Positions 12,096 through 22,568 of a stretch of DNA of 64,000 bases are shown here, in pieces. The notes below the pieces were generated by a model. That model was not told where the DNA came from. It ran no database searches and worked only from the letters and a program-made list of their open reading frames with translations. Each line of letters begins with the position of its first letter. Positions within the stretch are counted from its first letter, which is position 1. Source of the stretch: Notospermus geniculatus (Eukaryota; Nemertea; Pilidiophora; Heteronemertea; Lineidae); the NCBI GenBank assembly GCA_002633025.1, contig NMRB01000646.1:118284-182283 (forward strand). The letters are read 5' to 3'. The position numbers and the translations under genes are program-made.

Positions 12096-15000
12096 TCACA
12101 TAAACGGAAGCGCCATTCCCACTGCTAAAATCAACATCTCAATGACGAATAACAGCAGAAAAAAACGATCCAAAACTCTCGCTGCTTCAATCCATTGTTC
12201 TCGAGGAATCTCGGCTTTCGCAACCGCCGCCATTTTGAATTCGAAATATCCTTTCGTTGCTTGCATGATCTCTTCAAGGTAAACTTCCGCCTTGCTTAGG
12301 TGACCTTGACCTACATTACCAACACTGACGCCGACATTGAAATTTCCCGCGGGTTTGTTGGTGTTGTCGTTACACTCTGCCTTTTCAGCCTGCAGCTTGG
12401 TCGTGCCTGGTGCGAGATTTCCGAATTTAATACTTTCAGAATCTGACTCGTTAGGCTTGGATTTGTCCTTTTTGGACATGCACGTGATCTTTGCCACGAT
12501 GTGCAAGAGACAACGCAGCCATCTTGGCATGGTGGCGCCCCCTCGCAGGATCATGTGTACCAAGAACACAGAAGAAAGGATTGATGCTGCTGACGTAGCC
12601 ATTAACACCATGATGAAAATCACTGAAAAGGAAGTTACTATGATCAGAAGTTGGGAAGAATATTCTTGCTGAAGATTTTCAGTCCAAAATTGACGACTGC
12701 TCAGTTATTTCGAGGCCTATTTTCTGTGGAAGATCGCTATTATAGAAAAAAAAGACTTCAGATACATACATACTCTAAACTCCCACTTGTACCTGACCCA
12801 TTCATGAAGTCGGTAAAAATGACTAAATCCTAAGTTGAAGATAATGAGGTGGGGTATGGTCACAGTAATAGACAGGATTTAGCACCTTTCCGACTCCGAC
12901 TCCAACTACGAGAACGAATTGCAGTCCGCTGTCGTCATCCTAGATAAAAACGATTTGATAGACGTTTGCAAATCGTAAAATGCCATAACTTTGTGGCAGA
13001 ATAATTTTGACTCGTAATCGGAATCGCAAATATCATAGTCGTATTTCAAGTCGTAACGACTAGGATTACGAGTTCAATATTCATAATTTATCCGTATTTC
13101 CGATTTATAAGGCCAAATTTTTATGCCTTCAATATATGGTGTTTGATGAATTGAAAACGTCGACCAACTCGTTTTAATCAAGGATGTCCACAGCGGACTG
13201 CAATTCGTTCTCGTAGTTGAAGTCGGAGTCGGAGTCGGGAAGGTGCTAATCCTGTCTAATGTCCTCTCCACTTGTCCCACTCCCGAGCCTGGCAAAGAAT
13301 GACAGCGTGCGATATCTTCAACTTTAGGATTTGGTCATTGGTAAGTGGGAGTTTAGAGTACATGTATGCATCTGACTTCGTTGGTGTAATATTGGCAGGG
13401 AAAAGAAATTTGTCTTACCTATGATTGGCGTGGTGTCACTGGTCTTTGGCAGGCTGTCCGAGACAATCATTTGGAACACGGAGAACGCTAGCAAAATCGT
13501 CATACCCATTGAAACCCTCTCGCCAGATTCAGCAGGCAGATAAAACATGGCGGGAATCATTAGAGAAATAAGGATACATGGTCCACCGATATTAATAACG
13601 AAATAAGAAGGTTTCCTCTTCAGTGTTAGAGTCAACGTATATAGGGACCAATTTATCATCACAGCTACGTCAATCTCTGCAGCGGCGTCGATGAAATACC
13701 ATTGTCCGTCGCCAGAATCCTTCAGGAGTGTCAGATTAATATTTTCTGAACCTGATAGATTTCCAATAGCCAGACGTATCAACCGACGCTCATGACTCCG
13801 ACTTTCGAATCTTAGTTCACATTTCTGGATGTCGAATGGGAAGTACGTCATGTCTAGATTACATGCCCGGATGAACACACGGCTCGAATGCCACGTAGCT
13901 CGACCGGTGTGTTCGAGAATAATGTTGACGTCGCCAATTTTGTAAGAAACGTCGTTGACGCCGCCGAGACTGAAAGGTGAAAATCGTGAAGAATAGAGTT
14001 AGGCCCCTAGACCTTTAATATGCATATTTATTTACTAGCCTTCGTTACTAACAAGCAAACAGTTTCGTAGGCCTGTCCAGTTTATTACTAAGAAAGATAT
14101 GTAATGACCTACATGATGAAATGAAGATTCGAAAATGCATTGCTTTTTCAGATTTCTCGGTGAATTCATTACATCGGGTCTGGAGTGTTTCTCTCACCGT
14201 GAGAACGTTACATCGTTTATGGTTACATCGTGTTTTGGGCGCCATATTTGTTTCACTCGAGCGAAACTCATGTATAGATTTTTTCAGGTTTCAACTTCCT
14301 TTTGGAAGTAATAGTCAGTAATAGATTTACCGCACAAAATAAACAAAGCATTAAGTATTAACTGATTTACGTTTAGTTTGTTTTACATTGATGATACAAA
14401 ATTGTGACTTAGTTTTAGTGGGTGAAATGAAAATGTCATTGGTGACACTCAGCACCCACCTGTCAGCATAGATCGTATCTGGCGTCCAAATCAACTTATT
14501 GGTAACGACGACCTTCTCCTGGCCGTCATAATCGGCGGGATTCCATTTCAGGTATTCATCATACCAATACTGCAACAGAGAACATATAAATGAGACCTTC
14601 GAATGCTGCTCTGAATGTGTGAAGATTGAAACTATTGCGGACGAAAAACCCAACTCATTTCGGGCGTTCTATGATCTCTGCATTTCTGCTGACGTAAAAA
14701 AAATCGGTGTGGACGAAATGTTAAAATTCCTCATCAAATTGAACACCGATACTCCAGAAAACCAGGACCAGCCAGTCAGTAAAGCTGGGAATCCACCTGT
14801 GATTTTTAACCTGATTTTGCTTTGCGACTTTCTTTGCAACTGGGCATTCGATCGCCGTAGTGGACTCGCTAGACGTGATTTCCACCAATGGCGAAGATGA
14901 GGACAATTTCAGTCGTCAATCAGTCGGCGACCGGTATCAGTTCCTTGCGATCGTATTCAATCGCAGGTAACAGGTTACAAAGCAAGTCGCAACGCAGAAA

Positions 15001-15820
15001 ATCATCAGTGGATTCCTAACTTAGATTCCGACCGACCGAAATTGATCACATCTTCGCCACTGGTGGAAATCACGTCTAGTGAGTCCACTACGGCGATCGA
15101 TTACCCAGTTGCAAAGCAAGTCGCAAAGCAAAATCAGGTTGAAAATCAATGGTGGATTCCTAGCTTTAAGCTAGTTACCCTCACCTGAATAAAGTAGGCT
15201 GCAAGCGATATTCTCTCGTGCTCGTCATCCTGAAAAGTACAACAAAAGTGTTGAAATTAACTACTTTCCATTCGCTGATGCCGACGCATGCTAAAACCTT
15301 AAAGAACACAAAAACACAGAAAAAATGTTGTGGACGTTAAGTCACAAATGTACAATACTTACAAGTTTTACCAAACTCGTAGGAACAAATTCTATGTAGA
15401 CAGTAACGGGGATGGAGGTATTCTTGACAGGGCGGGCCGTTCTTTCATAATTTGGCAGTGACCTCAGCATCCGTAAAAGTCTCGTCTCTGCTGACAGTGT
15501 TGCTGCAGAGAAAAGAATCATTAAGCTGTTGGTGAATATGAAATAGAAATCAGGTTTCTAAGGTGAAAGACATTGCCTTCTACCAGATTCGAACCCACGG
15601 ACCCTCGCATGAGGCATCAATCGCCAGCACTGTTGGTCAAGTATCTCAATTCATCAGCAACACCATCCACTGCTAAAAACGGACGTACAACACACTGTGC
15701 ACCAAAGCTGATGTTGTAAAACAAAGAAAGTAGATTTTCAACGTTACCCTCTGAATTCATTCCGATGACTTGAATACACAGCAGAAGTGGTAAAATCATC
15801 ACGCCGCGATTCCAGAACAT
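12096..15820 (-). CDS. Channel gene B: nicotinic-like Cys-loop receptor subunit, complete
   Basis: Paralogue of gene A with the same exon plan. In coding order the exons are 15748-15820, 15363-15502, 15185-15229, 14460-14569, 13419-13969 and 12096-12622 (minus strand). All junctions are GT-AG and in phase, giving 481 residues. Signal peptide starts MFWNRGVMILPLLLC. Visible landmarks are WTPDTIYADS, Cys-loop CNLDMTYFPFDIQKC, pore GERVSMGMTILLAFSVFQ, and VLDRFFLLLF of M4. As in A, loop B reads FESR instead of carrying a Trp, and no paired Cys is present in loop C. This predicts a cation channel subunit with an unconventional ligand, or an accessory subunit. A TATA-like box and a large minisatellite lie upstream. 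Confidence 0.92.
12871..13256. mobile_element. MITE, GACAGGATTTAGCACC family, TA target
   Basis: Ends GACAGGATTTAGCACCTTTC and AAGGTGCTAATCCTGTC are inverted, with TA on both sides as for Tc1/mariner-type elements. The sub-terminal CGACTCCGACTCC and GAATTGCAGTCCGCTGT motifs match the copies at 21507 and 21889. It lies in intron 5 of gene B and has no coding capacity. Confidence 0.9.
14782..15166. mobile_element. Inverted-repeat element with about 120 bp arms
   Basis: The left arm runs AAGCTGGGAATCCACC through TAGACGTGATTTCCACC. The right arm returns through GGTGGAAATCACGTCTA to GGATTCCTAGCTT. TA flanks both ends. It fills most of the intron between exons 3 and 4 of gene B. Confidence 0.85.
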
Positions 15821-15856
15821 TTTTCTTTTGCTGAGAGGTTACGAAGATTGTCTGCC

Positions 15857-15862
15857 TTTATA
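15857..15862 (-). promoter_or_regulatory. TATA-like box of channel gene B
   Basis: TATAAAGGCAGA on the minus strand lies about 40 bp before the ATG of gene B. The following stretch, AATCTTCGTAACCTCTC, is shared with gene C (GATAAAGGCAGATGATCTTC at 25642) and more weakly with gene A. If it is used as a TATA box the 5' leader is very short. Conservation across paralogues supports a core promoter. Confidence 0.5.
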
Positions 15863-15943
15863 GCTTCACTTCCTTCACTTGGGCATTTCGTTTGGTACAT
15901 GTACATTGGACATTGAATGGAAATTTCTTAGCGTTTTTCCGTT

Positions 15944-16603
15944 GAAGCAGTGTTCCAGGTTGATCGCGTAGAGATTTCCTTGAATTGCCACTAAGCAGTT
16001 CCAGGTTGATCACGTAGAGATTTCCTTGATATGTCGCTGTTGAAGTTCCAGGTTGATTGCAAATTTCCTTGAATTGCCGCTCTAGCAGTTCCAGGTTGAT
16101 CACATGGAGATTTTCTTGAATTGACGCTGTAGCACTTCCAGGTTGACCACATACAAATTTCTTTGAATTGACGCTGTAGCACTTCCAGGTTGATCACATA
16201 CAAATTTCTTTGAATTGACGCTGTAGCGCTTCCAGGTTGATCACATACAAATTTCTTTGAATTGACGCTGTAGCACTTCCAGGTTGATCACATACAAATT
16301 TCTTTGAATTGACGCTGTAGCGCTTCCAGGTTGATCACATACAAATTTCTTTGAATTGACGCTGTAGCACTTCCAGGTTGATCACATACAAATTTCTTTG
16401 AATTGACGCTGTAGCGCTTCCAGGTTGATCACATACAAATTTCTTTGAATTGACGCTGTAGCACTTCCAGGTTGATCACATACAAATTTCTTTGAATTGA
16501 CGCTGTAGCGCTTCCAGGTTGATCACATACAAATTTCTTTGAATTGACGCTGTAGCACTTCCAGGTTGATCACATACAAATTTCTTTGAATTGACGCTGT
16601 AGC
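15944..16603. repeat. 47 bp minisatellite upstream of gene B
   Basis: About 14 head-to-tail units with core TTCCAGGTTGATCACATA and TTGAATTGACGCTGTAGC. Units nearest gene B are diverged and slightly shorter. From about 16175 onward they are near-identical and alternate GTAGCACTT / GTAGCGCTT, which makes a 94 bp higher-order repeat. The array runs into an assembly gap, so its true length is unknown. One related unit is found upstream of gene C at 25139-25190. Confidence 0.95.
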
Positions 16604-16635
16604 NNNNNNNNNNNNNNNNNNNNNNNNNNNNNNNN
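16604..16635. other. Assembly gap of 32 N
   Basis: Unresolved bases at the edge of the 47 bp array, most likely a collapsed repeat. The real gap size cannot be judged. Confidence 0.98.
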
Positions 16636-16657
16636 TCGATTGCGAAAACTCACTATA

Positions 16658-16808
16658 AAGCCGGTGACAGACTGGCACGTACGCGGCGCGTCCGGCAGGC
16701 GTTCCGCCAATCAGATTCTCCAGTAGATGTTTCGGTTCGTGTTACCGCCTGCCTGATTGGTTGAACGCTTTCCGACGCGTTGCTTACGCGCCAGTCTGTC
16801 ACCGCCTT
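16658..16808. mobile_element. MITE with AAGCCGGTGACAGACTGGC ends
   Basis: The left end AAGCCGGTGACAGACTGGC pairs with GCCAGTCTGTCACCGCCTT at the right. The inner arms also pair around GCCTGCCTGATTGG. It lies between the 47 bp array and the conserved upstream block of gene B. Confidence 0.85.
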
Positions 16809-16834
16809 AACTGTCCACCTTTGAAATTACCTAG

Positions 16835-16885
16835 AGGGATTGGTCCGTAACAATGCAGTTCCGAGCAAAAATACGAACCGGTTAT
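16835..16885 (-). promoter_or_regulatory. Upstream block of gene B shared with gene C
   Basis: Read on the minus strand, CCGGTTCGTATT followed by CGGAACTGCATTGTTACG matches 24770-24820 upstream of gene C. It shows that the duplicated unit included at least 1 kb of 5' flank. Confidence 0.5.
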
Positions 16886-17065
16886 TATTTGAGGCGAGTT
16901 CGTGGCAACAGTGTTTGCCAATGCATCGACAGTGAGTCTGCCAATAAACGTGTTGTGCACTGATCTTCCTGTTGCTATTTGAGGCGAGTTCGTGCCAATA
17001 GTGTTGCCAATGTATCGACAGTGAGCGTCAATAAAAATAACGTTTTGTGCAGTGAGATCTTGATT
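16881..17065. repeat. Two-copy tandem repeat of about 90 bp
   Basis: The unit starting ATTTGAGGCGAGTTCGTG and containing ATCGACAGTGAG occurs twice in direct orientation, with small differences. It lies directly outside the conserved upstream block of gene B. Confidence 0.8.
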
Positions 17066-17244
17066 CCCTAATTACAACGTACAAAATTCTGCAGTGAATC
17101 TCAATCCTTCTGGCCTCTTAGTAATTGAAACATGGGAGTGATACTTGTTGGTAAGCTTTGCCGACAAGTGGACTTGATCGATCAGACCGAACTCCACAAG
17201 CACAGGTCGAGCAATTAACGTTCGTTCTGATATTCATGACGCGA

Positions 17245-17615
17245 ATCGATCCAACCTCGTTCCCAGAGGTCGCTCGCTTTCTGACAATATGGACCCCTGG
17301 AATCAGCTTTGGGTTTAAACCGGGATCTTTGGTCTAAGTATAGGTGGCAGCACGAGTCAAAATAATTAATCTAAAATACTTATTTGTGCTTTTTAAAATT
17401 CTTTTTACAAAAACTCTTCAAACCTTGATATAGGTAACCTTTTGATTTGATCTAAAATATTTTTGAAAATTTGTTTGGGTATATTCTTGGGTATATTTGA
17501 CGGTTTCCCGTCAACCAATCAAATGCGTTAAACTCAAAGCTGATTCCAAGGGTTGGTGAAGCGCCGCCATATTGTCAGAAAGCGAACGACCCCTGGGAAT
17601 GGGGTTGGAATCGAT
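17245..17615. mobile_element. Inverted-repeat element, AACCTCGTTCCCAG family
   Basis: Arms ATCGATCCAACCTCGTTCCC and GGGAATGGGGTTGGAATCGAT (imperfect) enclose TTTCTGACAATATGG and its complement. The CCTCGTTCCCAG motif also bounds the element at 38724-38797. Confidence 0.7.
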
Positions 17616-17899
17616 CAGGTTGCAATTTGACTTCAACAATGCAGGAGCAGACGAACAGACTTAGGTCTGAGAGGCTTTATTGCTATTCAAATCGCTCGTG
17701 TTTACTTAGAAACGGAATCTAACAAATAAAGCTCATAAAATTTTCAGTTTCCTCTTTCGCTGGTTTGCACTTTTACGAATATCATAATGGATGATACGTT
17801 TAAAAATTGCGAATTCGGTCTCTCTTTTGTTGCTTGTATTCATTATAGGTTCCTAATGACTGGTGCCTGGTCCTACTTCATTGGTCTGGGTAAGGGTTA

Positions 17900-18164
17900 G
17901 TATTTTGTTCTGATCAAACAAACTACCTTTTCAGTGATATTCATCATGACGTTAATGGCAACTTCAGCAGCATCGGTAATTTCAACTGTGGTCGTGGTAC
18001 ACATGTTCCTGCGAGGGGGCGCCACCATGCCAAGATGGCTGCGTTGTCTCTTGCACATCATGGCAAAGATCACGTGCTTGTCCAGAAAGGGCAAATCCAA
18101 GCCTAGTAACGAGTCAGATTCTGAAAACATCTTTTTCGAAAATCTCGCACCAGGCACGACCAAA
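17900..18164 (+). pseudogene. Orphan last-exon fragment of a channel subunit
   Basis: A splice-acceptor region (TTCTGATCA branch-point-like motif, then CCTTTTCAG) leads into an exon from 17935. It encodes M3 and the start of the cytoplasmic loop: IFIMTLMATSAAS, GGATMPRWLRCLLH and LAPGTTK. No upstream exon of the same gene lies nearby, and similarity stops after GTTK at about 18164. The closest match by eye is gene B. The reading frame is still open, so the copy may be recent. It most likely arose by partial duplication. Confidence 0.85.
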
Positions 18165-18173
18165 AAATATTGG

Positions 18174-18800
18174 TTCACTAGAGTGACCATTATTTTCATC
18201 CTTGATTTTCTGTCACGGTTAATGTTCGCGGATTTTCTCAGCTGTGGTATAACCTTTTGAGCTGAAATTTGTAGGGTATGATTTTTGTATAATAAACCCG
18301 TGTCTGCGTGGTATTTGGCAAATATTGTGGCCTATTTTTTTAGATATTAGCAATTTGAGAGCTTGGAAGAGGCTATTTTTGGCCGTTTCCGCTCTAATTT
18401 CTGAAGAAGATATTTCATTCCCTTGATATGTAAATATAACAATACACAATTGATAACAAAGCTTCTTTTCGTTGATCACGCCGAAATAACAAGTATTTGT
18501 CATCATTTGGGAGAAAAACTACCTTGAAGCACATGCGTACGAGGGTATGGCAGCTACGCCATTTTTTGTCGTTACCAAGGATTCGAAAGTTTAATATGAC
18601 GTCACGAGAACTGTGACGTCATAGTGACGTCATAACTGTGACGTCACAGTCACGATAACTGTGACGTCATAGGATGACGTCACGCGAATGAGTCCGTGCA
18701 GATGATGTGCTGCGAGACAGACGATCTTTCCTGACTATTCACCACACTCATTGAACACACACTGACTTTCCCACAGCCGTTCATCAACCTCTAGTGAACC
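18174..18800. mobile_element. Possible inverted-repeat insertion in the orphan exon
   Basis: GGTTCACTAGAG at 18174 is exactly inverted as CTCTAGTGAACC near 18789. Just beyond lies a large hairpin, and then sequence resembling the continuation of the channel exon (18945). No target duplication was found, so insertion is only one explanation. Confidence 0.45.
18597..18682. promoter_or_regulatory. Cluster of six perfect CRE palindromes
   Basis: TGACGTCA occurs at 18597, 18614, 18625, 18639, 18662 and 18675, six copies in 86 bp. This is the full cAMP response element bound by CREB/ATF factors. Several copies sit in a CTGTGACGTCAT context, suggesting local duplication. No gene start is recognised within a few kilobases, so function is unproven. 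Confidence 0.75.
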
Positions 18801-18818
18801 ATGTCGCCGAAAGGCTTG

Positions 18819-18930
18819 TTTTCTTACTTTTTCTTACTTTCTTGGGAGTGAGACAAGAAATCACAAGAAAAAACACAAATTTTCTTGTCTCACTCCCAAG
18901 AAAGTAAGAAAATGTAAGAAAATAAGAAAA
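18819..18930. repeat. Large hairpin (MITE-like)
   Basis: Arms of about 42 bp containing CTTGGGAGTGAGACAAGAAA and its complement are separated by about 19 bp. Outer parts are TTTTCTTAC repeats. It sits between the CRE-containing inverted repeat and the exon-like remnant at 18945. Confidence 0.85.
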
Positions 18931-18944
18931 TATTTTTTTGCAGT

Positions 18945-18990
18945 GAAACTGCAGGCAGTAAAGGCACAGTGTAAGGTTGAACCCAATCTT
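18945..18990 (+). pseudogene. Possible continuation of the orphan channel exon
   Basis: CTGCAGGCAGTAAAGGCACA followed by GTGTAA closely matches the part of genes A and B that encodes LQAEKAEC, which directly follows GTTK there. Here it lies about 780 bp downstream of GTTK. After about 30 bp similarity fades. Confidence 0.45.
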
Positions 18991-19571
18991 CACAATGGCA
19001 TTTGCTACAGGCGGTTATGAAGACGCTTCCGAGCGAAGCCGGAACGTCATCATCATCATCTGAGACGTTTGCACCTGACGTCTATTCCAAAACTGAGGAG
19101 GGAAGTCAATATCAGTCAACTTCAAGTTTAAATAAACTACCGAAAAAGGTCACTAATATAATTGCTGTTGTTTGCCAACTCTTCAATTAATTGGGAAGGA
19201 AGAGGAGATGACTGGATAATTTCAACATGTTTACCAACGTCTAAAGTGTCATGATAGGAATGACAATTGACAACCTGGCATGCAGCAGGATCCGTGATGT
19301 CCTTAAATTATTCAGATTCCGACCAAATGGTCTTCTCAGATATCTGTAAGCGTTGCGTTGCCATAACGTGCCCAAACGGCATCTCCACAGCAAGCCAGTC
19401 AAATTAGGAATATATCTGATTTTTTCTATTCGTATTGGGTTACGACATTAACTGAAAACTAATGTGATGAAGTGCCAGGTGGATTTAATGATTTAGTTTT
19501 ACTTTTTTTTTGTTTTTATGGAGAGATCTGTTGCTCGATTCGACGACGGAACTCCGGGATATAAGACAGGT

Positions 19572-19790
19572 GTGATGGAATCTAATGCCCCGTCTTTCTG
19601 ATGTCCCCCTGCATTGTTTGTCACAGGATTAAGGGTCTGCGTCTCTCTTCCGGGTGGGCCAAAGAATGTGTTCATCGAATAATAGCATTTCTATTGTTTC
19701 CCTATTGTTCGAGGGACACTTTCTCTGGCCCACCCTATAGAGTCCAATTCAATGGTGTTGCCTAATCCGTAAATGTATTGTTGGGGATGT
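19572..19790. repeat. Dispersed repeat, TGATGTCCCCCTG family
   Basis: TGATGTCCCCCTGCATTG, TTTGTCACAGGATTAAGGGT and ATAGAGTCCAAT match the compact copy at 41598-41721. This copy has extra sequence inside. A fragment also occurs near 47100-47170. Confidence 0.65.
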
Positions 19791-19934
19791 TTTATATCGG
19801 GGGCGGGGATATTATATTATATCGGTGTATAGCACAAGCATACGTACGAAGAGAGTGGGAACTCATACATGTGTAACAGCTGTACTGCTACAAAATGTAC
19901 TAAAATGGCCAACTTCATAAACAACGATGCAAAA

Positions 19935-20100
19935 AGAGCCGTCAGCGAGTTGACCAATAGGTGTCACTACGGCCCAATTCAATGCATAGCGAACCCATTC
20001 ATTCTTGATCGAGCACCAATCACGTGGATTTTCCTGTGTATTGGTCCGCTAGAACTTTGCTGCCATCTTTTGGCAATAAGCGGGGCTGAGTGCTCCTATT
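19935..20100. mobile_element. Dispersed element, GTCAGCGAGTTGACC family
   Basis: One of four related copies, with 33500-33604, 34166-34336 and 63161-63308. Shared motifs are GTCAGCGAGTTGACCAATAG, GTGTCACTA, GAGCACCAATCA and CTGCCATCTTTTGGCAATA. The ends read roughly AGGAGC and GCTCCT in inverted orientation. No coding capacity. Confidence 0.7.
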
Positions 20101-21262
20101 GATATGTTCAGATTACCGACTGAATTTAAATCCTTTGCACGGCAGTCATTAAACAAAAGGGCATGCAGCCAAACAATACTGCGCAAAGTTGCGAAGGCTT
20201 CATGAATATGGCCCCTGGTACTTTCAACAAGCTTGAATCAGCTGTTGATACCGAGACATATGATACACCATAATTCTGGCGATGGTCAATTCATCATTGT
20301 AAACACAACGGGGTTGTATATATTGATTTCTCTTGACTTTATATTGTGTGCCATGATTACAGTTAATTCGTAGAAACCCATTCGGTTTGGTGTTCCAATT
20401 TGGATACTCCAATATGGACTTCCATCTGATGATTTGAGGTTGACGTAACGATGAGCTCACTCAAAATGTAGGTATGTACAAACTTGGTGAAAGGGAACGC
20501 CCACCTGGCCAACTCATCTTCACATTAATACTGTAATTTCATCGATTTAACCCTTACGGTCCTGACTGTCTGTGAAAAGTGTACATTTCGTAACATGAAT
20601 TTCTGATGTCTCTACAAAAATGCGCCTAGCTCACACAATTCGCAACCAAAACTGGTGACAAGGCACCCATTCTGGAGGCAACTAAATGCGCCACGACCTC
20701 ATGCAGGTTTGCTTCTTCCAAAATGTTTGTGAGAGAAGCAATTCATAGCCGAATATGCAACTTGTCAGGAAATAGTCGCGTTCGGCCTACGTTTTCGTCA
20801 GGTTTCCAATCTTTAAACGTCTATATCTCGATAACCGCTGCTCCTACGCGTCTGTCGCTACTTTTTTCTCCTCTTTCTTTTGGCGCCAGTCGCGTCGTCG
20901 TAGCTGCTTCCGTTCCGGAGATATGGCCATTTTGTCACAACATGTCAGATTTGCACTTTGGAGTCTGCTAGTCTAGTGTCCGGGAGAAGCTTTAAAACGC
21001 AATTTTAGCCAGGTTTCTTCAAACGGAGCAAAATCGCGAATTGAGGGGGGGGGTAGTCTCGCATTAAAAAATCAGCAAAGAGAACGCGGATCGGTCCACT
21101 GGTTACGATTCTATGCCAGTTTGAATGCGCAAGGGTGTGTGCTACAGGCCAATCTCGCCAAACGGCGAGATCCGTCCCGAAAGGGTTAAGACCGTTTCAT
21201 TAACCTGGGGGCGGGACCCCCTACAGTACAGTGGTCGACAAGGTGATCGCTTGCTCAATGAC
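20101..21262. other. Intergenic, nothing recognised
   Basis: No gene, strong repeat or inverted element was recognised. TCTCGCCAAACGGCGAGA near 21151 is a small palindrome. Confidence 0.4.
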
Positions 21263-21378
21263 CAGAGGCCGTATGCATAAAACATATTAAGTGTAAAATT
21301 TCCCTTATCTTTTGTTTGGAACAATAGTTTAAGGGAAATTTTACACTTCTTAAGATGTTTTATGTATACGGCCCCTGG
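21263..21378. mobile_element. Palindromic MITE, CATAAAACAT family
   Basis: Ends CCAGAGGCCGTATGCATAAA and its near complement TTTATGTATACGGCCCCTGG enclose AAGTGTAAAATTTCCC and its inverse. Same family as the copy in intron 5 of gene A. Confidence 0.85.
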
Positions 21379-21455
21379 GCCCATTTGCATAAAACATCTT
21401 GAGTCGTATGCACCAAGCGAAGATTATCTTGAACTCAAATTGAGCCAAAACTTTT

Positions 21456-21592
21456 CCATTGTCACATCATGCCCTGGCAAACCTGAACAATTGAAAAGTT
21501 GTGGTAGACAGGATTAGCACCTTTCCGACTCCGACTCCGACTACAACTATGAGGACGAATTGCAGTCCGCTGTAGACATCCTTGATAAAAAC
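21456..21592. repeat. Direct repeat unit 1 (137 bp)
   Basis: By eye identical to 21838-21974. The unit runs from CCATTGTCACATCATGCCCT to CCTTGATAAAAAC and includes the first 86 bp of a GACAGGATTAGC-family MITE that begins at 21507. Confidence 0.9.
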
Positions 21593-21837
21593 ACCCCCCC
21601 TATTTTTGGCAGAGTAGTGATTTTTTTTTAGCAAGAAAAATTTAATCACATAAAAATTCTGGTATTTTGCTCTCAGATGCCAGGAAAATGCATATAAAAG
21701 CACTTAAAATTGTCAAATTTTTCTGGGGGAGGGCCCCCAGACCCCCCATTTGGGCTTCATTCTTTCGGTGCTCACCACCTCGGGCGGGCGGCGTCGAGCT
21801 ACGCCCCCCCTTTCTGTCAATCCTGGATCCGGCCCTG
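21593..21837. mobile_element. GC-rich repeat fragment between direct repeats
   Basis: Begins with a C run and contains GGGGGAGGGCCCCCAGACCC and TCAATCCTGGATCCGGCCCT, a style of dispersed repeat related in composition to 3764-3936. It lies exactly between the two 137 bp direct repeats. Confidence 0.55.
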
Positions 21838-21974
21838 CCATTGTCACATCATGCCCTGGCAAACCTGAACAATTGAAAAGTTGTGGTAGACAGGATTAGC
21901 ACCTTTCCGACTCCGACTCCGACTACAACTATGAGGACGAATTGCAGTCCGCTGTAGACATCCTTGATAAAAAC
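21838..21974. repeat. Direct repeat unit 2 (137 bp)
   Basis: Second copy of 21456-21592. Here the MITE that starts inside it continues to its normal right end. Confidence 0.9.
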
Positions 21975-22293
21975 GATTTGATAGACGTTTGCAAATCGTA
22001 AAGCGCCATAAACTTTGTGGCAGAATAATTTTGACTCGTAATCGGAAGTGCACCTAAATCTCAAATATCATAGTCGTATTTCAAGTCGTAACGACTAGGA
22101 TTACGAGTTCAATATTCATAATTTATCCTTATTTCCGATTTATAAGGCCAAATTTTTCTGCCTTCAATATATGGTGTTTGGTGTGAATTGAAAACGTCTG
22201 CCAACTCGTTTTTATCAAGGATGTCCACAGCGGACTGCAATTCGTTCTCGTAGTTGAAGTCGGAGTCGGAGTCGGAAAGGTGCTAATCCTGTC
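21889..22293. mobile_element. MITE, GACAGGATTAGCACC family, TA target
   Basis: Ends GACAGGATTAGCACCTTTCC and AAGGTGCTAATCCTGTC are inverted and flanked by TA. Internally it follows the same plan as 12871-13256, including GATTTGATAGACGTTTGC and GATTACGAGTTCAATATTCA. Confidence 0.9.
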
Positions 22294-22568
22294 TATTCTT
22301 CGTTGGTGCATACGGCCCCTTAAAGGACCACAGTACGGTTGTATTGCTTCCCAATCCTGCGTTACACCTACCCGCTTTAAGGGAGACCTCTATTGACGAC
22401 TTGGTAAACTACACATGCTACTACGTGCATTTTAGTGTAATCATACATTCTCCAACACTGGGGCGAAAGGCTTAACTGCAGTATTTGAGAACGGGTACGG
22501 TGGCGCCGGCTGTCGACAGAAAGTGGCAATACCGTGGTGCTTTAAGATGTTTTATGCATACGGGCCCT

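Noticed and set aside
15858-16203. Two minus-strand frames with repeated INLE peptides
   Set aside because: They are translations of the 47 bp array; 47 is not a multiple of three, so the frame is lost every unit.
15944-16603. Regular repeats as a CRISPR array
   Set aside because: The units are contiguous, with no unique spacers, and the genome is animal.
18174-18800. Confident transposon call for the inverted repeat around the CRE cluster
   Set aside because: Only 12 bp ends pair and no target duplication is visible; kept as a low-confidence feature only.
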